Origin: Capitulum mitella | Taxonomy: Eukaryota; Arthropoda; Thecostraca; Pollicipedomorpha; Pollicipedidae | Length of the DNA: 64,000 bases | Direction of reading: 5' to 3' | Assembly (NCBI GenBank): GCA_030062745.1 | Contig: CP099854.1 | Span: 12,596,153-12,660,152 of the forward strand | In this document: piece after piece, positions 24,591-35,668 of the stretch | Numbering within the stretch: the first letter of the stretch is position 1 | Layout of the letters: every line of letters starts with the position of its first letter | Notes under the pieces: model-generated | Database searches by the model: none | The model's input: only the letters and a program-made list of their open reading frames with translations | Told to the model about the DNA's origin: nothing | Program-made: the position numbers and the translations under genes

Positions 24591-25757
24591 CACGAAACTG
24601 GGAATCGATGTAATTCGGATTCACATCCTAAGAAGGCGACATTGTTACTGCATCGAATCGGCTCGATTTAGGGTTCACGATTCGATTCATGATTCAATGC
24701 CATGCGACGGAACAAAAAACGTTGCATGCAATTTTGTCATGCATGCAATAGCCAAGTCCTAGGTCTTGTGTTATCCCAGAATCTGCTATGGGTTATGGGA
24801 TAGCTCTAGGCAACAACGATAAGGCGTATCATATCATAACATTTTTAGGCACGGACATGGAGAACTATGTCCATATTCCATTTGCAATGAGAGTCAAAAT
24901 GTAAGAAATCCCAATATGCAGATGCGTTGCTGTCTGGGTTCAAGGCTGAGGAGAAAAATGTTCACTACCAGTCACTCACAAACCAAACCTTTTACACGTA
25001 CTTCTAGCAAACATTTAAAGTCACAATTAATAGTGCAAGGAACAAAGTCTGAGCAGAAAATTCCGAAGAGAAGTGGGTATCAAGGTAGGCTCTAACCAGT
25101 TAAATGTATGGCCCAAGCATCAGATTAGGGCGTGGAATGTAGAAACTTTTAAGAGAGCATTGACGGCAATACTTCGCTTTTCATTGAATCATAACTATGA
25201 TTTTCTTAGTTCTACTCTCAATGTTGATAGACCTCGAGGTTATTCATATGAATTTAATGATGAATATCCCCATTTATAGCATGCATTCCACCGAATTAGG
25301 CTTTGGGGGTCAATTTGCCGAATCAACTCCCCTAAACTTTGTAAATCGATTCGATTCTGATTCTTGAGCCAAAACGCGATTTTGATTCTGATTCGCAGGA
25401 CTCAAACAGGGAACTGATTTCCAATTCCAGGCCGCCCATTCACTATCGCAATGGTGCCACTGTGTCCTCTATATGCTGGCTGTCACATAATCATGCGTAA
25501 CGGCGCCGTTTTAAGGACGGGGCGCATATAGAATGCTTTAGAATAGAATGACTGCTTAGAATAGAATGATAAGAATGGTCCCTGTCTTGATGTTGCAGGC
25601 TTTCCTTAGTAAGGGCATCCATGTCCCATCGCACGGGTGCATATCACACGTTCGCATGTTAACGAGAGGATGCCTTTGTATCCATGGACAGCATTCGCTC
25701 GTGGATGGCTTCCATGTTCCTACCCCCCTAAGGCGGCTCAGAGTTTTCGCCCATACN
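24591..25757. other. GATTC-rich spacer leading into the gap
   Basis: Words like GATTCGATTC, AATCGAATCG and TGATTCTGATTC recur at 24580-24700 and 25340-25430. Between them is AT-rich sequence without a recognised gene. Minisatellite-type GGTGCC/GGCGCC words resume at 25440. Similar GATTC-rich DNA is at 33800-34050 and 26335-26360. Confidence 0.5.
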
Positions 25758-26256
25758 NNNNNNNNNNNNNNNNNNNNNNNNNNNNNNNNNNNNNNNNNNN
25801 NNNNNNNNNNNNNNNNNNNNNNNNNNNNNNNNNNNNNNNNNNNNNNNNNNNNNNNNNNNNNNNNNNNNNNNNNNNNNNNNNNNNNNNNNNNNNNNNNNNN
25901 NNNNNNNNNNNNNNNNNNNNNNNNNNNNNNNNNNNNNNNNNNNNNNNNNNNNNNNNNNNNNNNNNNNNNNNNNNNNNNNNNNNNNNNNNNNNNNNNNNNN
26001 NNNNNNNNNNNNNNNNNNNNNNNNNNNNNNNNNNNNNNNNNNNNNNNNNNNNNNNNNNNNNNNNNNNNNNNNNNNNNNNNNNNNNNNNNNNNNNNNNNNN
26101 NNNNNNNNNNNNNNNNNNNNNNNNNNNNNNNNNNNNNNNNNNNNNNNNNNNNNNNNNNNNNNNNNNNNNNNNNNNNNNNNNNNNNNNNNNNNNNNNNNNN
26201 NNNNNNNNNNNNNNNNNNNNNNNNNNNNNNNNNNNNNNNNNNNNNNNNNNNNNNNN
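25758..26256. other. Assembly gap (499 N)
   Basis: An uninterrupted run of N. Minisatellite-like sequence borders its left side, so collapsed or unspanned tandem repeats are the likely cause. True size is unknown. Confidence 0.99.
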
Positions 26257-27374
26257 GCCTTTTCTGCCAGGAAATCGGAGCTATACTTTGTGAGGTTACA
26301 GGGGAGGCAGAATTTGCCCCTTCCCAACACGGTTATGGAATCATCGAATCGAATCGACAGTCAAATCAGCATGTGTAGTGACCTGGAATAGGGTTCATGT
26401 GTGTTTGGAGAAATGCATTACCGACTTGCAATGCTGCACGTAAAAGGAAAGCCAGTTTACATTTGAAAAAAACACTATGAATGCAGTGAACTTATCCCAG
26501 GTGCCGAGAGCTACGACAAACCTTCCAGATGTTCCATTTGTGCCCAAAATCGTGCCGCACACCAAGCTATGAAGCAGAACTAATCGCATGGATTTACCTT
26601 ACAGAATCAAACCCGAACCAACATACACAGATACCAAATGCATTGTGACTTGATGTTTTATCACATACTTCACGTGTTTCCTGGTATTAAAGCTTCGTTC
26701 ACAAAGTCCTTTCAGCAACGGCTCCTCAGAATTTGTCTGACAGTTTTCCATGGCCAAAGCAAAATCTGGCACTTCTCAAATGTGTCACGTATCATACTGC
26801 ACCTGACACCGCGTTTCACACAAGACTCATAAGAAACATAGCCACATTAATCAGCTGTCGAAAATGTGTACAACCAATGAAAATATCCGACCAGTGCCCT
26901 ACCACCTGCGCGCAAGATGACTGACCGACCTCGTCAGACTGCCATGACACAGCACGAAGTGCACGGTAGTGAAAGCAATGGGAAAACCCCTGTCCCCCCA
27001 AAAACCACCCCACCACCCGTGGAAAAAAAAAAAAAAAAAAAAAAAAAAGACCCCCCCCCCCAACCAAAAAAAAAGAACCCCAAAAATAAACCCCCCCGAA
27101 AAAAAGTCCAACCCCCCCCCCCCCGTACCCCCCCGCGCCGGCACGGTCGTATCGCACCTTTGGCGGCACGTTAAACTTCCGCCACAAAATCAGCTATTAC
27201 CTAGGTCAATCCGAGTGTAGGGGTCGGAGTCTATGTCACAAGCTATGCCTAGCACAGGCTCCGATTCAAAACATCACCCCAGCAACCACTCGGACTAAAT
27301 AGTAATAACATTGAGTATAAAATAAAAAAAAAACTGAAAAACATGTCTTCTTTGACAAAAAGACAACTCTAGCG
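26257..27374. other. Gene-free stretch with homopolymer-rich segment
   Basis: No supported gene. 26989-27138 consists almost only of A and C runs, including 26 consecutive A at 27023-27048 and several C runs of 7-13. The frames through it (Lys/Pro on plus, Phe/Gly on minus) are low-complexity artefacts. Confidence 0.6.
26989..27138. repeat. A-run/C-run low-complexity segment
   Basis: Alternating homopolymers of A (up to 26) and C (up to ~13) make a sharp change from the surrounding composition. It could be genuine simple sequence or a sequencing/assembly artefact. Confidence 0.8.
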
Positions 27375-27641
27375 GTGCCGACCAGCAACCAGAATAGCAG
27401 CCCACGGAACAGAAAGGAAGAGCGTGGTGTCAGAGGAGAGGTTTATCAACAGAAGCCCCGATTTTCAGATAAGGTGGTGACTAAAGCTGGTATCTCATTC
27501 GACGGCAAGACAGACGTCTTCGTCATAGACATAGATACCTGCAAGGTTAATTCAGATGTGTACAGCCAACTGCTAAACGAAAGGCTTGTTTCAGCCAGCA
27601 GGGGGCTACCATCTGAAGACTTCAGCCTTCCAAATACCTGA
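27375..27641 (+). pseudogene. Tc1/mariner-type DDE transposase fragment
   Basis: An 88-codon frame contains FSDKVVTKAGISFDGKTDV, FVIDIDTCKVNSDVYSQLL and LPSEDFSL. In Tc1/mariner transposases the string K.MVWAGIS..GKT..F.....KVN...Y...LL......YP..DF..QQDG lies between the first and second catalytic aspartates. The fragment stops just where the QQDG motif should be. It is followed within ~15 bases by Ty3/Gypsy integrase sequence. Both are on the plus strand. It lacks the DNA-binding N-terminus and the catalytic end, so it is inactive. Confidence 0.6.
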
Positions 27642-27654
27642 AGACAGCAAAATG

Positions 27655-28640
27655 GCCACACCCTATTCTACCTGACATCAAAGCCTTGTATCGTCGGAAG
27701 GGCGAGATGTCATCAGAAGATGAATATCTCATGGTCGGCCAGCCTGTAGTGTCGGCAAGAACTTCCAAATAAGCTACATGAGGGCCATCTAGGCACAGCA
27801 AAGATGAAGGCTGTCTTCCCCGCCTACATGCGGTGGCCGGGAATTAACGCGGAGATCCAGAAGACTGTGGCAGACCGTTCCGCGTGTAAGGAGAAGCAGA
27901 TGTCGCCACCTGTGGCTTCAGTTCATCCATGGATACCCCGGATGGACTCTGGCAGCGACTTCTTCTGGACTTTGGGACGTGGAAAGGAAGGAAGGCATTT
28001 TCTGGTTTTAGTAGATGCGTTTACCCGGGTGAAGCGAGGTCTATTAAATGCAGACTTTGTCGGCAAGACGACTACCGCCCTCCGTAAACTACTTACTACT
28101 CACGGTCTTCCGAACTGTCTGATCGCCAACGCGCCCGCCATCGTCCGGAAGACCGAATCGGATAAACGCTGGAATGTCCTTCCGCTAGCGCGCCCTTCAA
28201 CCTCCAACTGATTTGCTAAGAACGCGATAAAACAATTGAAGCATCATCTGAACAAGGCAAAATTTAGCAATGCGGAGCATGCTATAATCCAGGTCATGGC
28301 ACCCAAAAGAAAACCACCTCATTCTGCAACGGGACGCACACCCGCAGAGATCTTGCCGAAAAGAGCGTAAAGACCGAAACTTAATCTCTTTCATTTGGAC
28401 CTCCGAAACCGTATGAGGTATCGTGCTTATGAAGCGGCACCTCAGCAGACCAATAGACACCTTTCACCTGGAGAAGTAGCTCTGCTATAGGATCGCCAAT
28501 TCAGAACCACGCAAACGTGAATTCCCGTCACAGTTGTTGGTCGTTGGGGCAGACTGTCAACACAGTGAATTTGTGCCATCGAAGGCTTCAGGTACATAAA
28601 AACCACCGGGTAGCCAGCTGCAGAGACCAAAGGCCGACTG
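27655..28640 (+). pseudogene. Ty3/Gypsy retrotransposon integrase relic
   Basis: In shifting plus-strand frames the order is that of a Gypsy integrase. ALYRRKGEMSSEDEYLMVG precedes the zinc-binding region LHEGHLGTAKMK, which keeps H..H, and WPGINAEIQKTVADRSACK, where the first of the two cysteines is replaced. Then come FLVLVDAFTRVK of the catalytic core and LLTTHGLPNCLIANAP, where the usual SDNGP aspartate is gone. Further on are HSATGRTPAEILPKRA and a chromatin-binding-like HLSPGEVALL stretch. Integrase inserts retrotransposon cDNA into the genome. No reverse transcriptase, gag or LTR was found, so this is a pol 3' fragment. Frameshifts and stops make it inactive. Confidence 0.8.
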
Positions 28641-29879
28641 GCAGTTTCAAAACGAGGCGTAGAGGCTGGTCAGCAAGAGGATGATGCATCTTCTGTCCAC
28701 AGTGGTCAGCAGTCAGCGTCAACGCAAGCATCTCTTGCAAAGGACATTTGTTCAGTGCCACGAATCTGCTATCTCAGATTCTTCAGAAACTGCGGGGTCA
28801 TTGAAATTAGATCATGTTAGTCTTCGATACACCTTCCTTTTTTGACGGGAAATGAGGGATTTTTGTACTTCCTAGATGTGAAAAGAGACCTGTCGCGAAC
28901 CCAGACAAAACTTGGCAGTGCTGATGCGCATGATACGTTTCGTTTGTAAGTCACTTGCGAATGTCCCATAACGACATCATATCTGAGTATGGCGAACGAA
29001 TGTAATTACTTTAGGCTTGACCGACCTGTGACCTCGGTTTGTCACGAACATCATGTCCCGAGGCCGCGTGACACAAGGCTGACTGGCCCATGACTGATTC
29101 AAACCCGTCAAACGAAGAGTGAATGCCCACTTTTTCTGGTTCATAAATGCCGTTCTAGCAATTTTGGCATTGCATGGAAACCGTTCAAGTGCCAGAAGTT
29201 TCTTGCATTCGACGTGCATGCATGGGACTTCTGATCAGAGCGCTGCTAAGTGCGGCCAAGCCATGCTTTCTGCGCCGTTTTCTGCCTTTTTGCACTACTC
29301 CAGCGAAGTGTCACCAACTCCACCAGCGTGCCTTCATGGCTGTCGTCCACTGACACGTGGAGAATCACAGGCGTTCAGTTACAATGCCTCTAACGGCAAT
29401 CTCACCACTGCTCTCGGAGCTGCTCATTCTCTCTCTCGCCGGGGGCGAACTTCAACAAGAGCAGTGAGCTCTTCACCCTGTGGAAACAGAACCGTCTGCG
29501 TTACCTTACATTGCATCGGTGGACGGTGAATTTTGCTTAAAATTAATGCGAGATAGACCTTCACCTGACACCTTTACAGATCACACAGATGGCCTCATCT
29601 GCTGAGATTAGCGCGCCTTTTTGGACAGAGCTGGTCTGAAAGTAAAGCATTTTTAAGGGCAATGTTCCACCTTGGTCGGCATTTCTGAATATACTTTGCC
29701 TCAAAGTGCCGCTGATAACGTTTTTCTCATTTTGTCTCTTCAACTCTCATTTTCTGGCAAACGTCTAACGCCCGCCAGTATCACTCAGTGCAGGTCAATG
29801 AACCTTCGCCTTTTGAAAGCATGTATTGGTGTGCGCCTGATAAGGCCTAGTAAATGAGAGTGATAAACGTCAGCGGCGT
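28641..29879. other. Intergenic, nothing recognised
   Basis: ORFs of 60-136 codons (for example 29119-29529 plus and 28977-29219 minus) lack any recognisable domain. No RNA gene or transposon end is evident. Confidence 0.4.
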
Positions 29880-30545
29880 AGCTAAGAGTCTGCAGCGGGG
29901 TGAGGCACCACCATAGCTGTGATTCGTCGTCAAGGTGATGGAAATCGTAGCCGACCAGCCTGAAATAAATCTGTATCGGAATTCCGTCTAGTTTAACTTC
30001 GTTCGTAGCGTTTTCGGGGTTTGTTTGTTCTTTTTTTTCTCTGTCAGTCATTACGCATTGGTAGACTAAAATTAGACGGCAGGGTCCTTTTGATCATAGC
30101 CTGGCTGAACATGTCAGCACTGCTCCAGGGACATGCATGAACCAAGCAACACATGTTCGTACATTTCCCGCAACGCCTTTTTAGGCTCAATATGCAGGAT
30201 GTTGGCCACAGTCCTCACATGGCCCGTTACTTCCTTGACGAATGTTCCCTTATTTTGCTGATGTCCGACCCCGTCGAATAAAAACAAAACGTCGGTGATT
30301 CCAACTATGCAGTACACATTTCAGTACAGTCCAGGTGTGCCGGCACGTATACTCTGGAGGTAACTATGGCCAACGCTAGGATAACTGAGGTTTGTTTATT
30401 TCTTTACGTCCGTCGCCCGAAAGCTGTTATGTTAATTACAGCAGTGTTGAGGCAGGCGTCCGCATTTCCCTGGCACGGTCAATACGGCCCAAAAAGCTGG
30501 CGTTTTAATACCGGACTCTTAAGTCTTATGACCGTTATCGTTGTC
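29880..30545 (+). repeat. Third, diverged copy of part of the duplicated block
   Basis: This region aligns in order and orientation with 17090-17740 (and 58000-58650). Shared landmarks are GTGATGGAAAT..T..CC(G/A)ACCAGCCTGAAA, TTTGTTTGTT(T/C)TT, CAGG(G/A)TCCTTTT, GCCTTTTTAGGCTC, GTCCGTCGCCC(C)GAA and GGCGTTTTAATA. The divergence is far greater than between the two large copies, so it is an older repeat. Confidence 0.65.
30114..30317 (-). pseudogene. Possible von Willebrand A domain N-half fragment
   Basis: The 67-codon frame reads VGITDVLFLFDGVGHQQNKG, FVKEVTGHVRTVANIL and a later HVLLGSC. The order hydrophobic-D-V-L-F-L-F-D-G, then a helix starting FV, resembles the first strand and helix of a vWA domain. 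However, the metal-site D-x-S-x-S is not kept (D-G-V-G instead). The equivalent stretch in the large duplication (17280-17500) no longer reads open. Probably a relic; the assignment is tentative. Confidence 0.3.
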
Positions 30546-30599
30546 ATCCTGTTTCATCCGGGTCGATGTTCCTGATCACTCTGTGAATTCGCGCCTTCA

Positions 30600-31300
30600 G
30601 CTGTTGGACTTCGCCTCCCATCTTCTTGCGTCAGCTCTCTGTTTCACCACGCTCCAGAAGTCCACAACAGGCCAAAGCTGTGGCGCTCAGGGAAGGTTCA
30701 TGTTGCGCGTCACGTAAGGCACTCCTTCCTCTTCGGGGAGATCGAGTGTCTCCCAGGCGTAATGTGCGTTCGCCGGCGCCGGCCGGAAGAGCCGTAATGT
30801 CGCGATCAGGGTACTCGGACTCCAGAAACGGCACCAGAACCTCCCTGAAACACTTGTGGCGGTACTTCTCGCCGGTCACGTTTGCCTTGTTCGGGAATGT
30901 GCCAGGCACGGTGATCCCACGCCGGCTGATGGCGGCCCGAACCAGCAGCTTCCTGGAAAACTTGCCTTCTTCCCTGAACATCACCCCAGGGGACACGTGA
31001 CCACCTGCACGGGCGTAGTAACCTGCGTCTGCTGTAACTGTAACTGTAACTGGCTGCCGCTCGTGATGAAGTAAGGCTGGCCATCCATGATGATGTCACC
31101 CTGCTCGTTTCTCGCCACTGGCCCTCGCGACAGCGTCCGAATGAGACTTTTCTGAGCCGCTGCCTGTTGCTCTGTAACTTTCGGCACTTTCTGCGTCTTT
31201 CGGCGCTTCGGTCCAGTTTCTTCCAGATTATTTTGGACGTGCGACCTCGAAATTCCAAATTTCTAGGCAGTAACCTTCGACACACGCCAACTTTACCACA
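30600..31300 (-). pseudogene. mariner-type transposase relic
   Basis: Minus-strand frames follow a Tc1/mariner-superfamily transposase common in arthropod genomes. A helix-turn-helix end GISRSHVQNNLEETG is followed by KRRKTQKVPKVTEQQ, then QGDIIMDGQPYF, where the family usually has MDDESYF. Next come KFSRKLLVRAAISRRGIT and YRHKCFREVLVPFLES. In another frame FRPAPANAHYAWETL replaces FWPDLA.AHYA (aspartate lost), and WPVVDFW stands for RPIEDFW. A (GTAACT)n stutter at 31038-31060 lies at one frame break. The first catalytic D remains and the second is gone. Inactive. Confidence 0.7.
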
Positions 31301-34300
31301 AAAAGTGAGAACCCGGCGCTTGTTCAAAACGCCTGGCGTTTTAACAACCCTTTTTCCGTGTCCTCGCTGTCTGATATCGCCAGCAACCCCTAATTTTTTA
31401 TGGCCCTGTACATAGTTGCTATGTAAATTTTGTGGGACGGGAAATGGCGAACAATGTCAGCTTTCTTCCATCTTTGGTACTGTGAACAAAATCCGTCACC
31501 ATGCGTCGATCATCTTATCCATGTACAACGCCATACTTGCGACAGAATGCAAATGAGAAATGCTTTCAAAACGTGTTACCTAAGGTGCTGACTGTGCACG
31601 TACAAAATTATATGTAAAAACCCCAAGTGATCCCAAAGACATTGCCATGAATAATTTGTCCCATTCCACAGTGGCCACCCATAATCTATCCCTTTTTTCT
31701 TCCTCCTCCTCCTCCTCCTGTTATTACTACTATTACTTTTACCTGTTTATATTCTCTATTATCTTAGTCTGTTAAGACGAATGCAAGGAAATAGCCGGTC
31801 TCTCAATACGTTAATGGGCATGAAGCGTACAATAAGCACTCGCACATATGCTGATTTTCCGTTATCACGAGCACATGCTAGTCTGAAATCGAAACGAGAA
31901 GTTACAGTACCGGTTTTTCACGCGCTCAACCCTGAGGTGGATGCTTTCACGTATTTATCTCGTATTCTCAGATTCCGAAGCGCATCGTATGATCTTGACG
32001 ATTTGTATCTCTGATTACTCAGCAGCATGACTCCCAATTAGAGCACCCTCTGCCGCTGACGTCATACCCCTCCTCCGCCCCGGCAGCGCCCGACCGCCGT
32101 CCACCCGGTGCCCCACACTGGCCGCATGTGAATCATTCCCATTTTTACGTACTACTCAGACTGTACCTTTTGCGACAAAATGGCGCAAATTTCAATAGAC
32201 TGGAATATACCAAAGTGCGCATTTGAATATTCGAATCCCAAAACATCCGAATTTTCATCTCTGCAATATATGCGGATGCACAGACACCATATGGGATGCA
32301 TCTGTCAAGATGCATTGATTTTACGTACAGCTATATTATGGTGCGGAAACTGAAAGTTATGTACGCACACCTAAAAATGAAATTATTTATGAATTTAACG
32401 AGGACTCTGTAAACGTTCTTCAGGACGTTACTTAGAAAGGAGCCCTATGAAGAAGCACCGCCAAATACGTCAAGTACGCAAGGCAATGTAAGCGCTCACT
32501 GGCACCCCGAATCCGTTAGCCAAGTCTCCCTACGTGCTACGTTACATTGACAGAGCTGTAATGTAACTCGGACACGAACGTGCGTCCCCAGTGCACTGGA
32601 ACTGACATACGGCAAGGCGATGCATTCAAAGAACTGACCTCGAAATGGCGCAGGCGCCCGCGCGAATACAGGAGACCAATGCCTCCCCGGCCGCGTCAAC
32701 TGGGTGATCGGCGCCGGCGGCAGGCGGTCGTCGCCGCTACCTTGTCGTGTCGGCCGCGGCGTCACCGTTTCTGACTGTCGACGCTCTGCGCCGGCTTGCC
32801 ATGGGGCTGGTCTTTGTGCAGAGGACAGGGCCGAGTCCAGCCGGGGGCACGGCACAGCTGAGCCGGACGCACCGGCCGCAGGCGTTTCCTCCCCGCCGCC
32901 GCTGCCGACTCCGCCGGCGGAGGCGGCGGCCAGCTCCGGAGGCGGACGCCGTCCGTGGGACCGGCGGTACCTCCGGCCCTCCCGGGCTGCGGCCGTGCCC
33001 GCGCCCGTGGGTGATACGGGCCGTATCGCTGCGGCCGGCCGGCTGAGTCACCGTGCAACCGAGCGGCGTGCACTGTGCCCTGCCGCGTCACAATCACCCC
33101 GTCCGGAGCCGCGTCACAGTCGCCCCGTCCGAACGCGCCTGACCGGATCGGGCCGGCGGCTCCGTTCACAGCCCTCTGCAGTGACGCCAACGTATTTCAT
33201 GTCTTTAAACAAAATATCTCGCCCTGGTTGACTTTTCATAAATACACTTGGCTCATTTAAAAAAAAATGTCGTTAATAGCGTTTTCAGTACGCCTTTTCT
33301 GAAGCAATGTCTTCAAGTCCCGGCCCGTACGACGCAGTGCTGGCTGGTCATCCTGCACGCAGTATGATCCTGTGCTGGCCAATAAAGACAAACGTTCGTG
33401 GCCGGCGCTCCCTCTCTGTGACTGTGCGGCGTCACAAAACAGCTGTGTAAAGGACACGGTGGAGTATTTGTGTACATTGTCAGAAGGATGTACGGAAAAT
33501 CCACAGGAAGCTACTTTGAACCTTCACAAATGCCGACTTTCTAGACATAATGTAAACCGCAGATTGGGCTCCGTGACTACCGGCTATAACTCGGCTGCCT
33601 TAGTTCCGGTCATGCGCTTTCACGTGTGACTCAGATGTCGCGGTATCGTTTGGCGGGTCGGTGGCGGATGCTCCAGAGGCGCTCGATTTCGGGCTCCGAT
33701 TATCTCGGGTTGCATCCCCTCCCAGAGTGCTGCAGGGGCGTCAGTTCAGTGCCAGGCCATGGCCGCCATAGCGTACCACATAGCACGTGCTACGTACTAT
33801 CAGGCTTGTGCTCGATTCTGAAGCGATTCAAGAGTTTTACACTTTTATGGAGAATGACAATAACACTCGATTCAGTTAAAAACCGCGTCGGATCATAGCC
33901 AGAATCGACTCACCGACTTGTCATGAATTCATCACTAAATCAAACAAGAATCGATTCCCTTTTGGAAGGCAGAGCATGAATCAAAACCACAACTTATTCC
34001 CGGTTCAGCTAATCAGGTGAACTGATTCGCTTGCAGGTGAATCAAGCGCAATCCTCGCTACATCGTATCCAAACAAAAGTTTTGTCAATCAGAAACAAAG
34101 ATGACGGACAGAGACAGCATCTCCATTTGATTTTTGTCGCGTATGGGCATTTCGGTATGTGCGAAAGAAGATCATGTAGATCTGCTTCCAAGCAATGAAG
34201 CCGGATCTCAGCCCTTTATTCCATATAGCGTCATATGACCGAGCACACGGTGTACTGCGGACGTGGCCACAGGCAGCTGTGGTAAGTAACCGTCTAAATC

Positions 34301-34570
34301 ATGTTAATAACCGGGATGGGCAAGTTTTCTAGAGCGTTTTCGATACACATGCTCATAGAAATCCATCGAACTCTGGTACCGACCGCCGACCGAACACTGA
34401 CAACATCACACGCACTGGTAAACGTTCTGCATTCACTGACTGTGCAGTGCATCTGAGGAACTCATTCTTAAGTCATCAGACAAGTTTACTCAAATGCTAA
34501 AAGTAAAGGAATGTCTATGACTTATTTTCGTTAACTTTTGTAGTTAACTGGACGTCCAATCTTTCCACAA
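31301..34570. other. Intergenic with CpG-rich island
   Basis: No supported gene. 32640-33180 is strongly GC- and CpG-rich, and long frames exist there on both strands only because stops are rare. 33800-34050 is GATTC-rich. 31690-31740 is a (CCT)n/(TTA)n simple repeat. Confidence 0.5.
32640..33180. promoter_or_regulatory. CpG-island-like region
   Basis: About 540 bases are rich in CG dinucleotides (CGGCGCCGGCGGC, CCGCCGGCGG and similar) and contrast with AT-rich neighbours. The arrangement fits a promoter/first-exon island or a GC-rich transposon piece. The 175-codon plus ORF (32704-33231) is low-complexity Ala/Pro/Arg and unsupported. Confidence 0.3.
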
Positions 34571-34689
34571 ATGTTTCTATTGATTAGGCCTATTATTATT
34601 CTATTGTATTACATCTATTCTATTGTATTATTACATCTATCATATAGTATTCTATTGTATTACATCTACCACAATCCAACCCTTCCCCC

Positions 34690-35490
34690 TCCCCCTGAAG
34701 TCTCGAGAAAATTGCGCTGCGAAAGTTGCACCAAGAATGGTATCGATGACCCGAAGGCAATCTGTATTAGTTTCATGGCAATCAATACGCTTGCCACTTG
34801 ACGTGTTGTTTGCAAAGAGTTATATGAGCTGCACTGAAGAACAGATTTTAGATGAGATGGAAACAAAGTCTCTCACCTACTATCCCCACATCGACGATAT
34901 CTTTGTCAATATCATTGGGTAGGGACACTTCACATCCTGAGAGGAAAGCTAGAACAAGAGTTCTGCCTGGTATACATAACTGAAAAAACACCGATGGTAC
35001 ACTGATAAGTTGCCATTCTTGGTAACTGACATCGACGCAAATGAGGGACTATTCTCCACCAGTCTCCAGGAAACCCACCAACAGTGGGTAATGCATGAAC
35101 GTTTCCAGAGTGCCTTGCCAGAGTAATAACCGATGCTACTTAACAGCTTATGTCCACGGTGCATTCGAACATTTCCCTCCTTGGCAGTGAATCACCCTGT
35201 CATTTTCAAATCAGTGAATCATTCTCGAATATCAAGAACTGTGAGGAGCACAGGGAATCCGAGTAAACAACGATTACACCCCCACCGATATCGGCCTGCA
35301 ATTCATCTGAAGATAAGTCGGCAACATGCGATAGAGAATGCAGCAGCTACTCATGAACAAAACTCCCACGGACAAACCTGCATGTACCATGGCAACAATA
35401 TGTCAATATCGTATAAGAAAGACGAGAAGGCCGTTCGTAACCAGTCACCCAGAACTACGAAACCCTTCAACCAGACAACATTCACCTGAG
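34690..35490 (+). pseudogene. Penelope-like element reverse-transcriptase relic
   Basis: The frame at 34623-34922 reads RLPLDVLFAKSYMSCTEEQ, matching the G-PLGVLFAN.YM...EE block of Penelope-like elements. It continues to YYPHIDDIFVNIIG, the catalytic Y.DD box of the reverse transcriptase with both aspartates kept. After a break, KLPFLVTDIDANEGL corresponds to the KLPFLD-V-T block, and the following STSLQETH stands for S.YRKPTHT. The 118-codon frame 35133-35489 lies where the element's C-terminal linker and GIY-YIG endonuclease should be, but I cannot confirm those motifs. Penelope elements are retroelements with a telomerase-like polymerase. This copy has frameshifts and stops and is dead. 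Confidence 0.65.
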
Positions 35491-35668
35491 GAGCTTCATG
35501 ACGTTTGGTCTGGTCAAGTAAAACAATTTCTCACAGGATCGGTCGATGGTGAATGAGATCCCTGTGGTTACCAATGACCGGAAATTCCCGGAAAAACGGA
35601 CGGATTTTCTCCAGAAGAGCGGTCCTCAGTACAGTGAACGACAAAAAAATCACTGACCCTCCAGAGTC

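Noticed and set aside
25566-26378. 270-codon plus ORF and two other long frames across the gap
   Set aside because: They run through 499 N, which translate as X; there is no real coding evidence.
26816-27220. Lys/Pro-rich and Phe/Gly-rich frames of 81-123 codons
   Set aside because: Caused by A and C homopolymer runs.
32704-33231. 175-codon Ala/Arg/Pro-rich ORF
   Set aside because: GC-rich DNA is open on both strands; no domain or conserved motif.
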